From contig OZ250179.1 of assembly GCA_965238125.1 (NCBI GenBank), positions 6,200,001 to 6,264,000 on the forward strand: a DNA stretch of 64,000 bases, written 5' to 3'. The translations under genes and the position numbers were made by a program. This DNA is from UBA6623 sp965238125 (lineage in GTDB: Bacteria > Acidobacteriota > Terriglobia > Bryobacterales > UBA6623). The notes under the pieces were generated by a model that saw only the letters and a list, made by a program, of their open reading frames with translations, did no database searches and had not been told where the DNA came from. Shown here piece by piece: positions 36,678 through 46,285 of this stretch. Numbering within the stretch: position 1 is the stretch's first letter; every line of letters begins with the position of its first letter.

Positions 36678-38343
36678 CCCGCATTTTCAATTTGATGTAT
36701 GAGCTTCAGACCATCCAGCGACCTTCAGCGTCTTTATTGATAGGGGCTAGAGCCCGATAAGGACGCCATGGAGGTCAACACCCGATGGGTGAAAAAGAAA
36801 ACAAGCCGTTTCAGCTCACGTTCAATGGATTTCTCAAAGTCGATTTCCAAGGATCGCGAGTCACCTCGGATGGCGGTCTGATTCTCGTTCGCGAACTGGA
36901 TGAACGACTCGGACTCGGGAAGCTGATCGACGAGCATCTCAGCGACTCGCGACAAGGCTTGAACAAGAAGTTCGCGCTGGCCGATCTGCTGCGGCAGTCG
37001 GTCTACAGCCGACTCGCTGGCTACGAGGACCTCAATGACGCCGTTCGAGTATCCGCCGATCCGACCTTTCGCTTGATCGGCTCGAAGAGGAACTGGGATC
37101 GCGGAGCAGCCTTGACCTCGACGCTGCATGGCTTCGAGACGGAGATGCTGGCGAGCGAAGAGAACTTGCTGGGGCTGATGGCAGTGAACCGGGAGCTGGT
37201 CGCGCAAGCCGAAGCTCCCGACGGTTCAGACCGCGTGGTGCTCGACATGGACTCCACGGAGAGCCCCGTCCACGGCCAACAGGAAGGCAGTGCCTACAAC
37301 GGCCATTTTGAGTCCCTCTGCTATCACCCACTGTTGCTGTTCAACCAGCACGGCGACTGCCTAGGCGCGAAGCTGCGTCCCGGCAACGTGCACAGCGCCG
37401 AGGACTGGGACGAGCTGCTACTGCCGGAGATCGAACGACAACAGGCGGAGGGCAAACAGGTGACGTTCCGCGCCGACGCCGCCTTCGCCAAGCCCGAGAT
37501 CTACGAGGCGATGGAGGAGCGCGGCGTGGACTACGTGATTCGCATCCCGGCGAACAAGAGCCTGGAGCTGGAGATCGAGGACATCCTGTTTCGGCCACCG
37601 GGCAGGCCGAACGCCAAGCCCCTAGTGCGCTACAAGAGTTTTCGCTATCAGGCCGAGAGCTGGTCGAAGGCAAGGCGAGTTGTCGCCAAGGTCGAGCATC
37701 ACCAGGGCGAACTATTCCCGCGCGTCGGATTTGTCGTGACGAGCATGAGCTTGCCGAGCCGCTCGGTCGTGCGGTTCTACAACAAGCGCGGCACGGCGGA
37801 GCAGTGGATCAAAGAAGGTAAACAGGCCACGCACTGGACCCGCTTGTCGTGTCACCGCTTCCGGGCCAACGAGGTACGGCTGCAACTCAGCGTGCGGGCC
37901 TACAACCTGGGCAACCTGTGGCGGCGGCTCGGGCTGCCGCAGCGAATCAAAAGCTGGTCGCTAACGAGTTTGCAACACAGGTTGATGAAGACCGGCGGTC
38001 GGCTGGTCAAGCATGCTCGCTACTACTGGTTGCTGCTGGCGGAGGGGCATCTGAACCGGCGGCTGTTCGGTGACATGCTGCATAGGATCTGGGCGCTGCC
38101 TGTGCCGGGTGGGTAGCGTTGCCCGGGCGAGGATCAACAGTTTTTGGCTCCAAAAAGGTTTCGCAGGGAGCAGTGTCGGCCGGAGCGCCGTTCAGTCCGC
38201 TCAATCAACGTCTGTGAGCGGACGGACGAGCCCTGGCGCCTACCGGCGGAGGTGATGTGCAGGGTTCAGCGCGAAAAGACGTGGTATTCGGCGCAGCGGG
38301 GGTGTATCCTGTGACCGTGCCAGGGCCAAAATGGAAATCCTGG
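36678..38343 (+). mobile_element. IS1380 family insertion sequence, complete copy
   Basis: A 1666-bp element with imperfect 17-bp ends: CCCGCATTTTCAATTTG at the left and CAAAATGGAAATCCTGG at the right (13 of 17 paired). It is bordered by the five-base duplication TTAAA at 36673-36677 and 38344-38348. One intact transposase gene is present. It lies between the S9 peptidase and MFS genes without breaking either. Confidence 0.92.
36785..38116 (+). CDS. IS1380 family transposase
   Basis: A 443-residue DDE transposase beginning MGEKENKPFQLTFNGFLKVD. Typical IS1380 blocks: VTSDGGLILVRELDERLGL, SVYSRLAGYEDLNDA, then the first catalytic Asp in VVLDMDSTESPVHG, VTFRADAAFAKPEIYEAME with the second Asp, and FYNKRGTAEQWIKEGK in the C-terminal region with the Glu. 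The frame is complete, so the element may be active. It is the best template for the deleted copy at 48595-50011. Confidence 0.95.
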   Translation: MGEKENKPFQLTFNGFLKVDFQGSRVTSDGGLILVRELDERLGLGKLIDEHLSDSRQGLNKKFALADLLRQSVYSRLAGYEDLNDAVRVSADPTFRLIGSKRNWDRGAALTSTLHGFETEMLASEENLLGLMAVNRELVAQAEAPDGSDRVVLDMDSTESPVHGQQEGSAYNGHFESLCYHPLLLFNQHGDCLGAKLRPGNVHSAEDWDELLLPEIERQQAEGKQVTFRADAAFAKPEIYEAMEERGVDYVIRIPANKSLELEIEDILFRPPGRPNAKPLVRYKSFRYQAESWSKARRVVAKVEHHQGELFPRVGFVVTSMSLPSRSVVRFYNKRGTAEQWIKEGKQATHWTRLSCHRFRANEVRLQLSVRAYNLGNLWRRLGLPQRIKSWSLTSLQHRLMKTGGRLVKHARYYWLLLAEGHLNRRLFGDMLHRIWALPVPGG

Positions 38344-38500
38344 TTAAATACCGGCCAGGGGCGTCAGCCTCTGGTTGCCCCCACAACCCCACAAGCCAAC
38401 TTCAGCACCCGCTTCGCCTAAACTTGCGGTATGATTGGCGGACTATACAAGCCTTTGTGAAAGGGCTCCGCCGAAGGAGCGCCGCGGCCCAAAGAGTCTC

Positions 38501-39682
38501 ATGAGCACAAGCTACTCCAAGTCGAAGCTGATTCCGGCGATGGTCCTCGGCGTGTTCACGTACGGCTTGATCGCCGCTTTGCTGGGCACCGTGCTGCCCG
38601 AGCTGGGCGAACGTTTCAACCTGACCGCCGAGCAAAGCGGCCTGATCGCAACCATGCAGGCGCTGGGTCTAATGATCGCGTCCGTCGCGATCGGACCCAT
38701 CGTGGATAACCATGGCAAGAAAACCGGCATCGTCGCGGGCCTGAGCGGCATCACGCTGGGATTGATCGGCTTGATTTACGCGGGCAGCTACCCGACGGCC
38801 GCCGCTTCGATGCTGGTCCTGGGCTTGGGCGGCGGCATGTTGGTGACCGGCTCGAACGCCCTGATCAGCGACGTCAGCGAAGAGAAACGCGCCTCGGCTC
38901 TTAACCTGCTCAACATGCTGTTCGGGCTGGGGACCATGGTTACGCCTTTGCTCGCGGCCAATGTCGCGGCCTTGAGCTCGACCCACGCGCTGTCACTGAC
39001 CTTGGCCGCGATCGCGGCGGTCACGTTGCTCGTCAATATCGGGACCAAGATGCCGCCTCCCACCGGCGAACGCGGATTCACGGCCTCGGAAGCACCCGCG
39101 TTGCTCAAGCAGCCGTCGCTCTACTTGCTGTGCTCGATGCTGTTTCTCTACGTCGCCTGCGAAGTCGGCGTCTTGAACTGGCTGGTCAAATACCTCGAAG
39201 AGGAGCGCGGCGTCGCGCGAGGCGATGCGCAAAACATTCTTTCTTGGGGCTTCGCGCTGGGCCTGCTTATCGGCCGCGTGGCGGCCTCCCGCATCCTCTT
39301 GGGCGTATCGGAGATCAAGGTCACCCTGGTCGCGTCGATCGTGATGACCGTCACAACGCTCGCCATGGTACAGGTCGGCGATCCGACATTGATCGCCGTC
39401 GCCGTCTTCGCGGCCGGGTTGGCAATGGCCCCGATGTTCCCGACGACGCTCGGCATTTGCGGCAATCTATTTACAAAGATGACCGCCACGGCCATGGGCA
39501 TCGTCATTACGTCGGGATGGGTGGGGCTGACGTTGAGCTCCTACGTGATCGGTTTCGCGGCCGACCGCGCCTCGCTCGGCTCGGCTTTGCTGCTGCTGCC
39601 GGTCATGTCGGTCGTGCTAATCGGAATCAACCTGGCGCTGCGGCCCTACGTCGAGGGTTCCAGCTCCTCTGAGCCGGCCTGA
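38501..39682 (+). CDS. MFS transporter
   Basis: A 393-residue protein with 12 predicted helices, starting MSTSYSKSKLIPAMVLGVFT. The MFS loop 2-3 signature is present as GPIVDNHGKKTGIVAGLSG (variant of G-x-x-x-D-R-x-G-R). The central loop runs around KMPPPTGERGFTASEAP. Near helix 7, EVGVLNWLVKYLEEERGV resembles sugar or FucP-like permeases with a GVLNW motif. It is probably a sugar or organic-acid proton symporter of the inner membrane. The upstream 150 bases after the IS1380 element would have to contain its promoter. Confidence 0.88.
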   Translation: MSTSYSKSKLIPAMVLGVFTYGLIAALLGTVLPELGERFNLTAEQSGLIATMQALGLMIASVAIGPIVDNHGKKTGIVAGLSGITLGLIGLIYAGSYPTAAASMLVLGLGGGMLVTGSNALISDVSEEKRASALNLLNMLFGLGTMVTPLLAANVAALSSTHALSLTLAAIAAVTLLVNIGTKMPPPTGERGFTASEAPALLKQPSLYLLCSMLFLYVACEVGVLNWLVKYLEEERGVARGDAQNILSWGFALGLLIGRVAASRILLGVSEIKVTLVASIVMTVTTLAMVQVGDPTLIAVAVFAAGLAMAPMFPTTLGICGNLFTKMTATAMGIVITSGWVGLTLSSYVIGFAADRASLGSALLLLPVMSVVLIGINLALRPYVEGSSSSEPA

Positions 39683-39717
39683 CGCCTGCGTCGCTCGTCA
39701 TGGCGAGAGGAGTGCGA

Positions 39718-40248
39718 TTGCTCGAAAAGCGCGGCCCGCGCCGAATTCGATTCAACCCCATTAGTTTCTCCGGTTTGCCGATGGTCCTTGCGCTTGTTTT
39801 TGGCTCCGCCGCAACCGCGCAAAATACGGACGCAGACCCATGGGGAACGCTGGGGCAGCTCAAAGTCGGCGACAGTATTCAGGTTGTGCAGACCACCTTG
39901 CAATCGCAAACCGGGATCTTTCAGAGCCTCTCCGACGCAGCCGTGTTCTTTCGTGTTGGCCGGGAGGAGCAAAGTGTGTCGCGAGAGAACCTGTTGCGGC
40001 TAACCGTGATAGATCGATCGCGCCGGAAAAGGAATGTGGTGCTCGGACTGGCGATTGGAGCCGCCGCGGGTATGGCGGGAGGGGGCGCATTGGCCACCGC
40101 CGCGGGATGGTTCGACGAAGGTACCGGGACGAGACCGGCAGTCACGATTGTAGGATTCGGGGCCGGAGGAGCGGTTGCCGGTTACGCATGGGGGGCGTCA
40201 TCGGGCACGCGTACGATCTATTGGAAGCGAGATCCAACCGACAAATGA
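39718..40248 (+). CDS. Secreted or membrane-anchored glycine-rich protein, Acidobacteria-type
   Basis: A 176-residue protein. TTG 39718 is preferred because AGGAG ends five bases upstream; ATG 39700 and ATG 39781 are alternatives in the same frame. The signal peptide is ...FSGLPMVLALVFGSAATAQ. The mature part starts DPWGTLGQLKVGDSIQVVQT, then SLSDAAVFFRVGREEQSVSR, LLRLTVIDRSRRKRN and a glycine/alanine-zipper helix VVLGLAIGAAAGMAGGGALAT. The pattern of a small beta-domain followed by RR and a glycine-zipper membrane segment is a recurring uncharacterised family that I associate with Acidobacteria. Function unknown. Confidence 0.7.
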   Translation: MLEKRGPRRIRFNPISFSGLPMVLALVFGSAATAQNTDADPWGTLGQLKVGDSIQVVQTTLQSQTGIFQSLSDAAVFFRVGREEQSVSRENLLRLTVIDRSRRKRNVVLGLAIGAAAGMAGGGALATAAGWFDEGTGTRPAVTIVGFGAGGAVAGYAWGASSGTRTIYWKRDPTDK

Positions 40249-40381
40249 AGAGTCCGCGGTCCCCGGGCACGCTTTGGAGTGCGTGTTGAGGAGACCGGCC
40301 GCGAGGGAGGAGGATCTCCGATTCCCGGTCGCAAGATTTGCTGGTTCGCATTGATAGGGTGGCCGTAAATCGGCCCGCTCA

Positions 40382-41929
40382 ATGAACATCATAGAATCAT
40401 TTCGCCCCTCGCTCGAAGATCACGCATCGCGAATCGGGCTGGAATTCAGCGACCACGAATTCACGTTCGCCGAACTCGACGCGCGCTCGAATCGCTTGGC
40501 CCGCCGCTTCTCCGGGGACGGTCTCGTCCCCGGCGATCGCGTTGTCGTCTACCTCGCCAACTCCCTCGAGTTCATCGTCGCCTATCTTGCCGTTCTGAAA
40601 ACCGGCCTCGTCTTCGTTCCCGTCAACGCGCTCTACCGCGAGCGAGAGATACAGCAGATTATCGACGATGCGGAACCCGCCGCCGCGATTACTTCCCTCG
40701 ACCTCGCCGCGTGTCTCAAGGCCTGTCCGCCAACGAGGTCCGGCGAAGAATCGGTCGATACTCCGCTCTACCGCACCGACGATTTCGACAAACTCACCGC
40801 CGATCTTTCATCCGCGCCCGTCCCATGCCCGGTAGCAGCCGAAGACCCCGCCATGATCGTCTACACTTCGGGCACGACCGGCACGCCGAAAGGCGCGGTA
40901 CTCAATCACCGCAATCTTACCGCCAATGCTCAAACCCTGCTCGAAGCCTGGCGAATCACCCACGAGGACCGTCTTCTCCTCGCCCTTCCCCTATTTCACG
41001 TCCACGGCCTCGGTAACGGCGTCCATACCTGGCTGGCAACCGGTCTACAGCTGCGATTGCTCGAACGCTTTCGCAAGGAAACCATCGCCGACGAATTCCT
41101 GCGCTTCCGCCCGACGGTTTTTTTCGGCGTCCCCACCATGTACGAGCGCTTGCTCGACGTTCGGCCCGAGACGGCTCGCGAGATAGGCCGCGCCGCGCGA
41201 CTTTTCGTATCCGGGTCCGCGCCCTTGCCCGCCGCCACGCTCGAACGTTTTCGCGATCTCTACGGGCACGACATTCTCGAACGCTACGGGATGAGCGAGA
41301 CACTCATGAACATCTCGAACCCCTACGACGGCGAGCGCCGTCCCGGGTCCGTGGGCAAACCCCTTCCCGGTGTCTCGATACGCTTGGCGGAGCCGAAAAC
41401 GGGAGAGCAGGTCGCCCCGGGCGAAACCGGCGAAGTGTTCATCCGCGGCGACAATGTCTTCTCCGGTTACCGCAACCGACCCGAAGCCAACGCGGCCGCC
41501 TTCACCGACGACGGCTTCTTCCGCTCCGGCGACCTGGCGACTTGTTCCGATGACGGCTACTACACGCTCGTCGGCCGCCGCGGCGATTTGATCATCTCGG
41601 GCGGTTTCAACATCTACCCTCGCCCAATCGAGGAGTTGCTGCTCGAGCAACCCGGCGTCGCCGAGGCCGCCGTCGTCGGCGAGCCCGACCCCTTTCGCGG
41701 AGAAGTCCCGGTCGCCTACATCAAACCGCTCGACGGCGCTACGCTCGAGGCTTCGCAACTTCAGGATGCCTGCCGACGCACCCTGGCATCGTTCAAAGTT
41801 CCGCGCAAGATCACCTTTGTCGACGAACTGCCGCGCAACGCGTTGGGCAAACTGCAACGACACCGCCTGTTTTCGACGACGTCGCAGTCGAAACCTGAGG
41901 AGTTCTCCGGCCGACCAAGAGAGCGGTAA
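40382..41929 (+). CDS. AMP-forming acyl-CoA synthetase (malonyl-CoA synthetase-like)
   Basis: A 515-residue ANL-superfamily ligase. P-loop MIVYTSGTTGTPKGAVLNH; core motifs LALPLFHVHGLGNGVH and LERYGMSETLMN; hinge/A8 region FFRSGDLATCSDDGYYTLVG and RGDLIISGGFNIYPRPIEE; catalytic C-terminal lysine in LPRNALGKLQRH. The order and the FHVHGLGNG stretch resemble MatB-type malonyl- or methylmalonyl-CoA synthetases, but medium-chain substrates cannot be excluded. The reaction is carboxylate plus ATP plus CoA to acyl-CoA, AMP and pyrophosphate. A 65-base gap separates it from the SGNH gene downstream. Confidence 0.9.
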   Translation: MNIIESFRPSLEDHASRIGLEFSDHEFTFAELDARSNRLARRFSGDGLVPGDRVVVYLANSLEFIVAYLAVLKTGLVFVPVNALYREREIQQIIDDAEPAAAITSLDLAACLKACPPTRSGEESVDTPLYRTDDFDKLTADLSSAPVPCPVAAEDPAMIVYTSGTTGTPKGAVLNHRNLTANAQTLLEAWRITHEDRLLLALPLFHVHGLGNGVHTWLATGLQLRLLERFRKETIADEFLRFRPTVFFGVPTMYERLLDVRPETAREIGRAARLFVSGSAPLPAATLERFRDLYGHDILERYGMSETLMNISNPYDGERRPGSVGKPLPGVSIRLAEPKTGEQVAPGETGEVFIRGDNVFSGYRNRPEANAAAFTDDGFFRSGDLATCSDDGYYTLVGRRGDLIISGGFNIYPRPIEELLLEQPGVAEAAVVGEPDPFRGEVPVAYIKPLDGATLEASQLQDACRRTLASFKVPRKITFVDELPRNALGKLQRHRLFSTTSQSKPEEFSGRPRER

Positions 41930-41994
41930 GATAAGGATTCGCCGTCAGAAAGCAGCACCTTCCCGCCGATTCGATCCGTTACCGCTTGGCCGCG

Positions 41995-43083
41995 ATGAAA
42001 CGAAAGAAAGCGCTCTTCCACCTGATCGGCCTCTCGATGAGTATCTTCGTCGGGCTCGCGGCCGCGGAAATCATCATTCGAATTCGCAGCGAAGAGGGCC
42101 TCGCCGAGGCCTGGTACGCGGCGACAGAGGGTGAGGTCCCACACTCCTACCATGGTAACGATCAACCGATGATCGCCGACCCCGTAGTCGGCTTCCGCTA
42201 CAATCCCGCCGAGGCGAACGTCAATTCCCTCGGGCTCCGCGGCGACGAATTGAGCCGGGAGAAGGCGCCGGGTCGGCCCCGCATCGTTGTCCTTGGCGAT
42301 TCGGTGTCATTGCTGTGCGAACGCAAGCACGGCACCGAAAACATCTTCCCCACGCTCCTCGCCCAAGAATACGGGTCACGCGCTGAAATCGTCAATGCCG
42401 CTGTCACCGGGTATACGACCCATCAGCAGCGGCTGTTGCTGGAGCATGATCTGGTCGCCTACGAGCCCGATCTTGTCGTCGTCCAATACACTCTGAACGA
42501 CAACGAGAAGTTCATGCACCGCTGGCATAGAGACAAGAAGCTCAAGCTCACCGAATACGCCCGCCGCACCCTGCTGATGCGCGACGGCGATCCGCTCGCC
42601 GCGTTGCCGGGCGGCAGCTACTTGCTCACGCGCTTTGTGTACAACTCCAGTCTGCTGATCGACAAACGAAAGTATGAGTGGGAGCTTGCCCCCGGTTTCA
42701 TCCGCGCCTGGCGAGACGACAGTTGGCCCTTGCTCGAAGAACAGTTGGTCGGCATAAAAACTTTGACCGGGCGTGTGGGCGGTCGCGTCCTCGTTATGAT
42801 GGTCCCCTACGGTCCGCAACTCCGCGAAAGCTCTCTGGCCGAAGACCGTGACTACGTCTTGAAGCCGCAACGTAAGATGGCGGCTTTGTGCGCCAGGCAC
42901 GACATCGCTCTGCTGGATCTATTCGACGCGTTTCAACAGGCGGGAGGAATGAGCTTGTTCTACGACAAGATCCACCTCACCCGCGCTGGGCACCGCATCG
43001 TGAGCGACCAACTCGCACAGCATCTCGGCAAAGAGGGACTCGTTCCCGACCGCGAAGATCCCGCACCGGAGTCTTCACCGTGA
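41995..43083 (+). CDS. Membrane-anchored SGNH/GDSL hydrolase-like protein
   Basis: A 362-residue protein. MKRKKALFHLIGLSMSIFVG is an N-terminal signal anchor. The SGNH fold shows block I IVVLGDSVSLLCER (GDS nucleophile), block II around IVNAAVTGYTTHQQ (Gly), block III VVQYTLNDNEKF (Asn) and block V YDKIHLTRAGHRIV (His, usually DxxH; here D-K-I-H). These enzymes are esterases or O-acetyl hydrolases, often acting on cell-surface glycans. Its stop TGA overlaps the ATG of the aminopeptidase gene by one base, so they are translationally coupled. Confidence 0.85.
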   Translation: MKRKKALFHLIGLSMSIFVGLAAAEIIIRIRSEEGLAEAWYAATEGEVPHSYHGNDQPMIADPVVGFRYNPAEANVNSLGLRGDELSREKAPGRPRIVVLGDSVSLLCERKHGTENIFPTLLAQEYGSRAEIVNAAVTGYTTHQQRLLLEHDLVAYEPDLVVVQYTLNDNEKFMHRWHRDKKLKLTEYARRTLLMRDGDPLAALPGGSYLLTRFVYNSSLLIDKRKYEWELAPGFIRAWRDDSWPLLEEQLVGIKTLTGRVGGRVLVMMVPYGPQLRESSLAEDRDYVLKPQRKMAALCARHDIALLDLFDAFQQAGGMSLFYDKIHLTRAGHRIVSDQLAQHLGKEGLVPDREDPAPESSP

Positions 43084-44972
43084 TGCGCCACACTATCGTG
43101 GTTTCGGCGTGCCTGCTGTGGACCGCCTGTTCCGCGCCTATGACTGATCAAACGATCCGCTCCGAAGCCCGACGCGACCTTCATTCCTTCGCGCGACCCG
43201 ACCAAGTTCGCGCCGGCCACGTAGCTCTCGACCTCACGGTTTCTTTCGCAAGCCGATCCATCGAAGGCACAGCCTCACTGGCTTTCGAACGTGTCGACCC
43301 CGGTGCCGACCGGCTCACGCTCGATACGCGTGACCTCGACATCCGATCGTTGGAAAGCGCCGGCAGCGCCGACGCGTTCGCCGAAACCACGTTTCATCTT
43401 GGAGAGCCGGACCCGATTCTCGGCCAAGCGCTTACGATCGATCTGCCGCCCGATGCGGTGCGGGTTCGGATCCACTACTCGACCAAACCAGGCGCCTCCG
43501 GCCTCCAATGGCTCGAACCCGAACAGACAGCCGGCAAGCAGCCTTTCCTTTATACGCAATCGCAAGCGATTCATGCCCGAAGCTGGATTCCGCTGCAAGA
43601 CTCCCCCGGCGTCCGTGTCACCTACGAAGCGGTAATCCGCACGCCCGCGGGCGTGCGCGCCGTCATGAGCGCTGAAGCTCTCGGTGACGGGTCTCTCGAC
43701 GCGCCGGCCGATGCTCGCGCCGGCGAATACCGCTTCTCGATGGCGCGGCCCATCCCGCCCTACTTGATTGCCCTCGCGGTCGGCGACCTCGCTTTTCGAC
43801 CCATGAGCGAGCGAACCGGGGTTTGGGCCGAGCCGGCCGTGGTCGAACAAGCCGCGCGCGAGTTCGAAGACACCGAGGCCATGATGCAGGCGGTCGAGAA
43901 GCTCTACGGACCGTATCGCTGGGACCGTTACGACATCTTGGTCTTACCACCGAGCTTCCCCTTCGGCGGCATGGAAAATCCCCGACTCACCTTCGCCACC
44001 CCCACGATCCTAGCCGGAGACAAGAGCTTGGTCTCGCTCGTGGCCCACGAGTTGGCGCACTCTTGGTCGGGCAACCTAGTGACGAACGCCACCTGGCGCG
44101 ACTTCTGGCTCAACGAAGGGTTCACCGTCTATTTGGAAAACCGCATCCAAGAAGAAGTCTTCGGCGCCGCCCGCGCGGCCATGGAATCGTCGCTCGAGGT
44201 CGACAAGCTTCTCGAGGAAATGGCGGATTTGCCCCAACCCGATCAAATCCTCCACGTCGATCTCGCCGGCCGAGATCCCGACGACGGCTTCACCCTGGTC
44301 CCCTATGTCAAGGGGATGCTTTTCCTGTTGCAACTCGAACACGCCGTCGGCCGCGAAGCCTTTGACGATTTCCTGCGCGGCTACTTCGACCGCTTCGCTT
44401 TTCAAAGCATCACGACCGCGGATTTCATCGCTTATCTCGGTGAACACCTCGCCGCCGCTCACCCGGGCATCGGCGCTCAAGCTCGCGAGTGGATCGATCA
44501 GCCCGGTCTGCCCGAGGGTTACGTCCGTCCGCAATCCGAAGAGTTAGCCGCCGTCACCCGCCAAGCCGAGCAATGGCTCGCCGGCGCACTCTCTCTCGAC
44601 GACGTGCGAACGGTGGATTGGACCACCCAACACTGGCTCGCCTGGCTGCGCGCCCTGCCCGAGAGGCTGGAACGTCCACAGCTCAGCAAACTCGACCACG
44701 CATTCCAATTCACCGGCTCGGGCAATTCTGAAATTCACCACGAGTGGCTGAGGATCGCCGTGCGCAACGGCTACGAGCCCGCCGACTGGGCGCTCGAGAA
44801 ATTCCTAACCGGCGTCGGCCGCCGAAAATTTCTCAAGCCGCTTTACGAAGACCTCGTCAAAACGCCCGAGGGCCGCCGCCGGGCCGCTGAGATCTACGCC
44901 AAGGCCAAACCCTTGTACCACCCCATTGCCGCCGCAACCGTCGAGGAAATCCTGGGCCAAGCTGTCCAATAG
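43083..44972 (+). CDS. M1 family metallo-aminopeptidase (leukotriene A4 hydrolase-like lipoprotein)
   Basis: A 629-residue protein starting MRHTIVVSACLLWTACSAP, a lipoprotein-type signal with Cys16. The N-terminal saddle domain leads to FPFGGMENPRLTFATPT (GxMEN exopeptidase motif) and the zinc site VAHELAHSWSGN...NEGFTVYLE (HExxH and the Glu 18 residues on). YVKGMLFLLQLEHAVGREAF supplies the later Tyr region. Residues from about 480 form the leukotriene A4 hydrolase C-terminal helical domain. It would be a periplasmic zinc aminopeptidase. The start overlaps the SGNH gene stop. Confidence 0.93.
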   Translation: MRHTIVVSACLLWTACSAPMTDQTIRSEARRDLHSFARPDQVRAGHVALDLTVSFASRSIEGTASLAFERVDPGADRLTLDTRDLDIRSLESAGSADAFAETTFHLGEPDPILGQALTIDLPPDAVRVRIHYSTKPGASGLQWLEPEQTAGKQPFLYTQSQAIHARSWIPLQDSPGVRVTYEAVIRTPAGVRAVMSAEALGDGSLDAPADARAGEYRFSMARPIPPYLIALAVGDLAFRPMSERTGVWAEPAVVEQAAREFEDTEAMMQAVEKLYGPYRWDRYDILVLPPSFPFGGMENPRLTFATPTILAGDKSLVSLVAHELAHSWSGNLVTNATWRDFWLNEGFTVYLENRIQEEVFGAARAAMESSLEVDKLLEEMADLPQPDQILHVDLAGRDPDDGFTLVPYVKGMLFLLQLEHAVGREAFDDFLRGYFDRFAFQSITTADFIAYLGEHLAAAHPGIGAQAREWIDQPGLPEGYVRPQSEELAAVTRQAEQWLAGALSLDDVRTVDWTTQHWLAWLRALPERLERPQLSKLDHAFQFTGSGNSEIHHEWLRIAVRNGYEPADWALEKFLTGVGRRKFLKPLYEDLVKTPEGRRRAAEIYAKAKPLYHPIAAATVEEILGQAVQ

Positions 44973-45087
44973 ACGGCCGCTCAACCGTAAGGGAATCGCC
45001 TGATCGTAATCAGCCCGGCGTTTTGTCACACTGAAAACGTTGGCGGCGTGGCCCGAACCGATCGCGCCGTTTTCTCACCGGAGCACC

Positions 45088-46248
45088 GTGGCCGATTCAA
45101 AGAATAATCCCGACAAGCAACAGAGCATGATCGCGATACTCTTCGACCTGGCCCTACGCAGCGTGCTCGTATTCCTCGTCTTAGAGGGTGCCTCGGGTGT
45201 ATTTCTGGTCGGACGCAAGGTTTACAAGTTCACCGAAAAGCAGTCCCAAGAGTCCGGCCGTTTCGACTTCGATGCGCAATTAGGCTGGGTCAGCAAACCC
45301 GGCGTCGAAGTACTCGACGCCTTCGGGGAAGGCAAGTACATCCGCATCAACGGCCAGGGCTTCCGCGCCGACGCCGACTTCAGCGAGAAGGTCCCCGCCG
45401 GCAAAACGCGCATCTTGTTTTCGGGCGACTCCTTCACCTGGGCCGACGGCGTAGGCAACGGTTATGGCTGGACCGACTTGATCGGCCGCCGAGACCCGAG
45501 CCTCGAGATCATGAACATCGCCCAGAACGGCTACGGCGCCGGCCAAGCCTTCCTACGCTATCGACGCGAGAGCGCGCGATTCGAGCACGACATTCACGTA
45601 TTTGCGTTCATCGGGATGGACTTCGATCGCATGCGCGACGGCGAGTTCTTCGGCATGGCGAAACCGCTGCTGGCCCACGGTGAAGACGGGCTGATCATCG
45701 AAAACGAACCGCTGCCGGAACCCTCGAGAACCCGAACCTGGTTGGCGACAGCGCCCAAGTACTTGCTCGAGTTCCGCATCTTCGAGGTCCTGATGGAACT
45801 CTACATTCAGCAGCTTGCCACCGGGCCGCTCGGCGACAGAACGCTCTACCAAGACGACGAACTCAAAATGCTGATCTTCGCCATGTTCGACGAGTTAGCC
45901 GCCACCGCCCGCGAAAACAACACCCGCCTGGTCGTCATCTACCTACCGACATCTCTCGACTACGAACCCGCCGAAGGGCTTGAGGCATGGCGCACCGAGA
46001 TGCAAGCCGCCATGGACGCCCGCAAGATCCACTACCTTGACCTCATCGAGCCCTTTCGCGACACCCCGCCCCACGAGGCCGATCTACTCTTCATCCAACA
46101 GAACCCCGAAGGTTCCCTATTCGAAGCCGGCCATTATTCCGAAGAAGGCCACGAACATTTCGCCGCAATGATCTACGACAAGCTGTGCCGCCTGCCCAAC
46201 GTGGCCGGGGATTTACAGGGCTGTACTTCCAGAAAAACAGACGACTGA
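45088..46248 (+). CDS. SGNH-hydrolase-type membrane protein
   Basis: A 386-residue protein from GTG 45088, with GGAG seven bases upstream. A membrane helix lies at about residues 15-38 (MIAILFDLALRSVLVFLVLE). The extracytoplasmic part has RINGQGFRADADF and block I RILFSGDSFTWADGVGN; IMNIAQNGYGAGQ fits block II and HVFAFIGMDFDRMRDGE the third. A His near the end (EAGHYSEEGHEHFA) matches block V. It is similar in design to the protein at 41995-43083, without close sequence identity. Likely an envelope glycan esterase or acyltransferase-associated protein. Confidence 0.82.
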   Translation: MADSKNNPDKQQSMIAILFDLALRSVLVFLVLEGASGVFLVGRKVYKFTEKQSQESGRFDFDAQLGWVSKPGVEVLDAFGEGKYIRINGQGFRADADFSEKVPAGKTRILFSGDSFTWADGVGNGYGWTDLIGRRDPSLEIMNIAQNGYGAGQAFLRYRRESARFEHDIHVFAFIGMDFDRMRDGEFFGMAKPLLAHGEDGLIIENEPLPEPSRTRTWLATAPKYLLEFRIFEVLMELYIQQLATGPLGDRTLYQDDELKMLIFAMFDELAATARENNTRLVVIYLPTSLDYEPAEGLEAWRTEMQAAMDARKIHYLDLIEPFRDTPPHEADLLFIQQNPEGSLFEAGHYSEEGHEHFAAMIYDKLCRLPNVAGDLQGCTSRKTDD

Positions 46249-46285
46249 ATTGTCGCCGGCTCGCAGTCCGACCAGCAGAAACACA

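Noticed and set aside
42888..43082. Arginine-rich extension of the M1 aminopeptidase
   Set aside because: It overlaps the end of the SGNH gene in another frame; the lipoprotein signal begins at the ATG at 43083.
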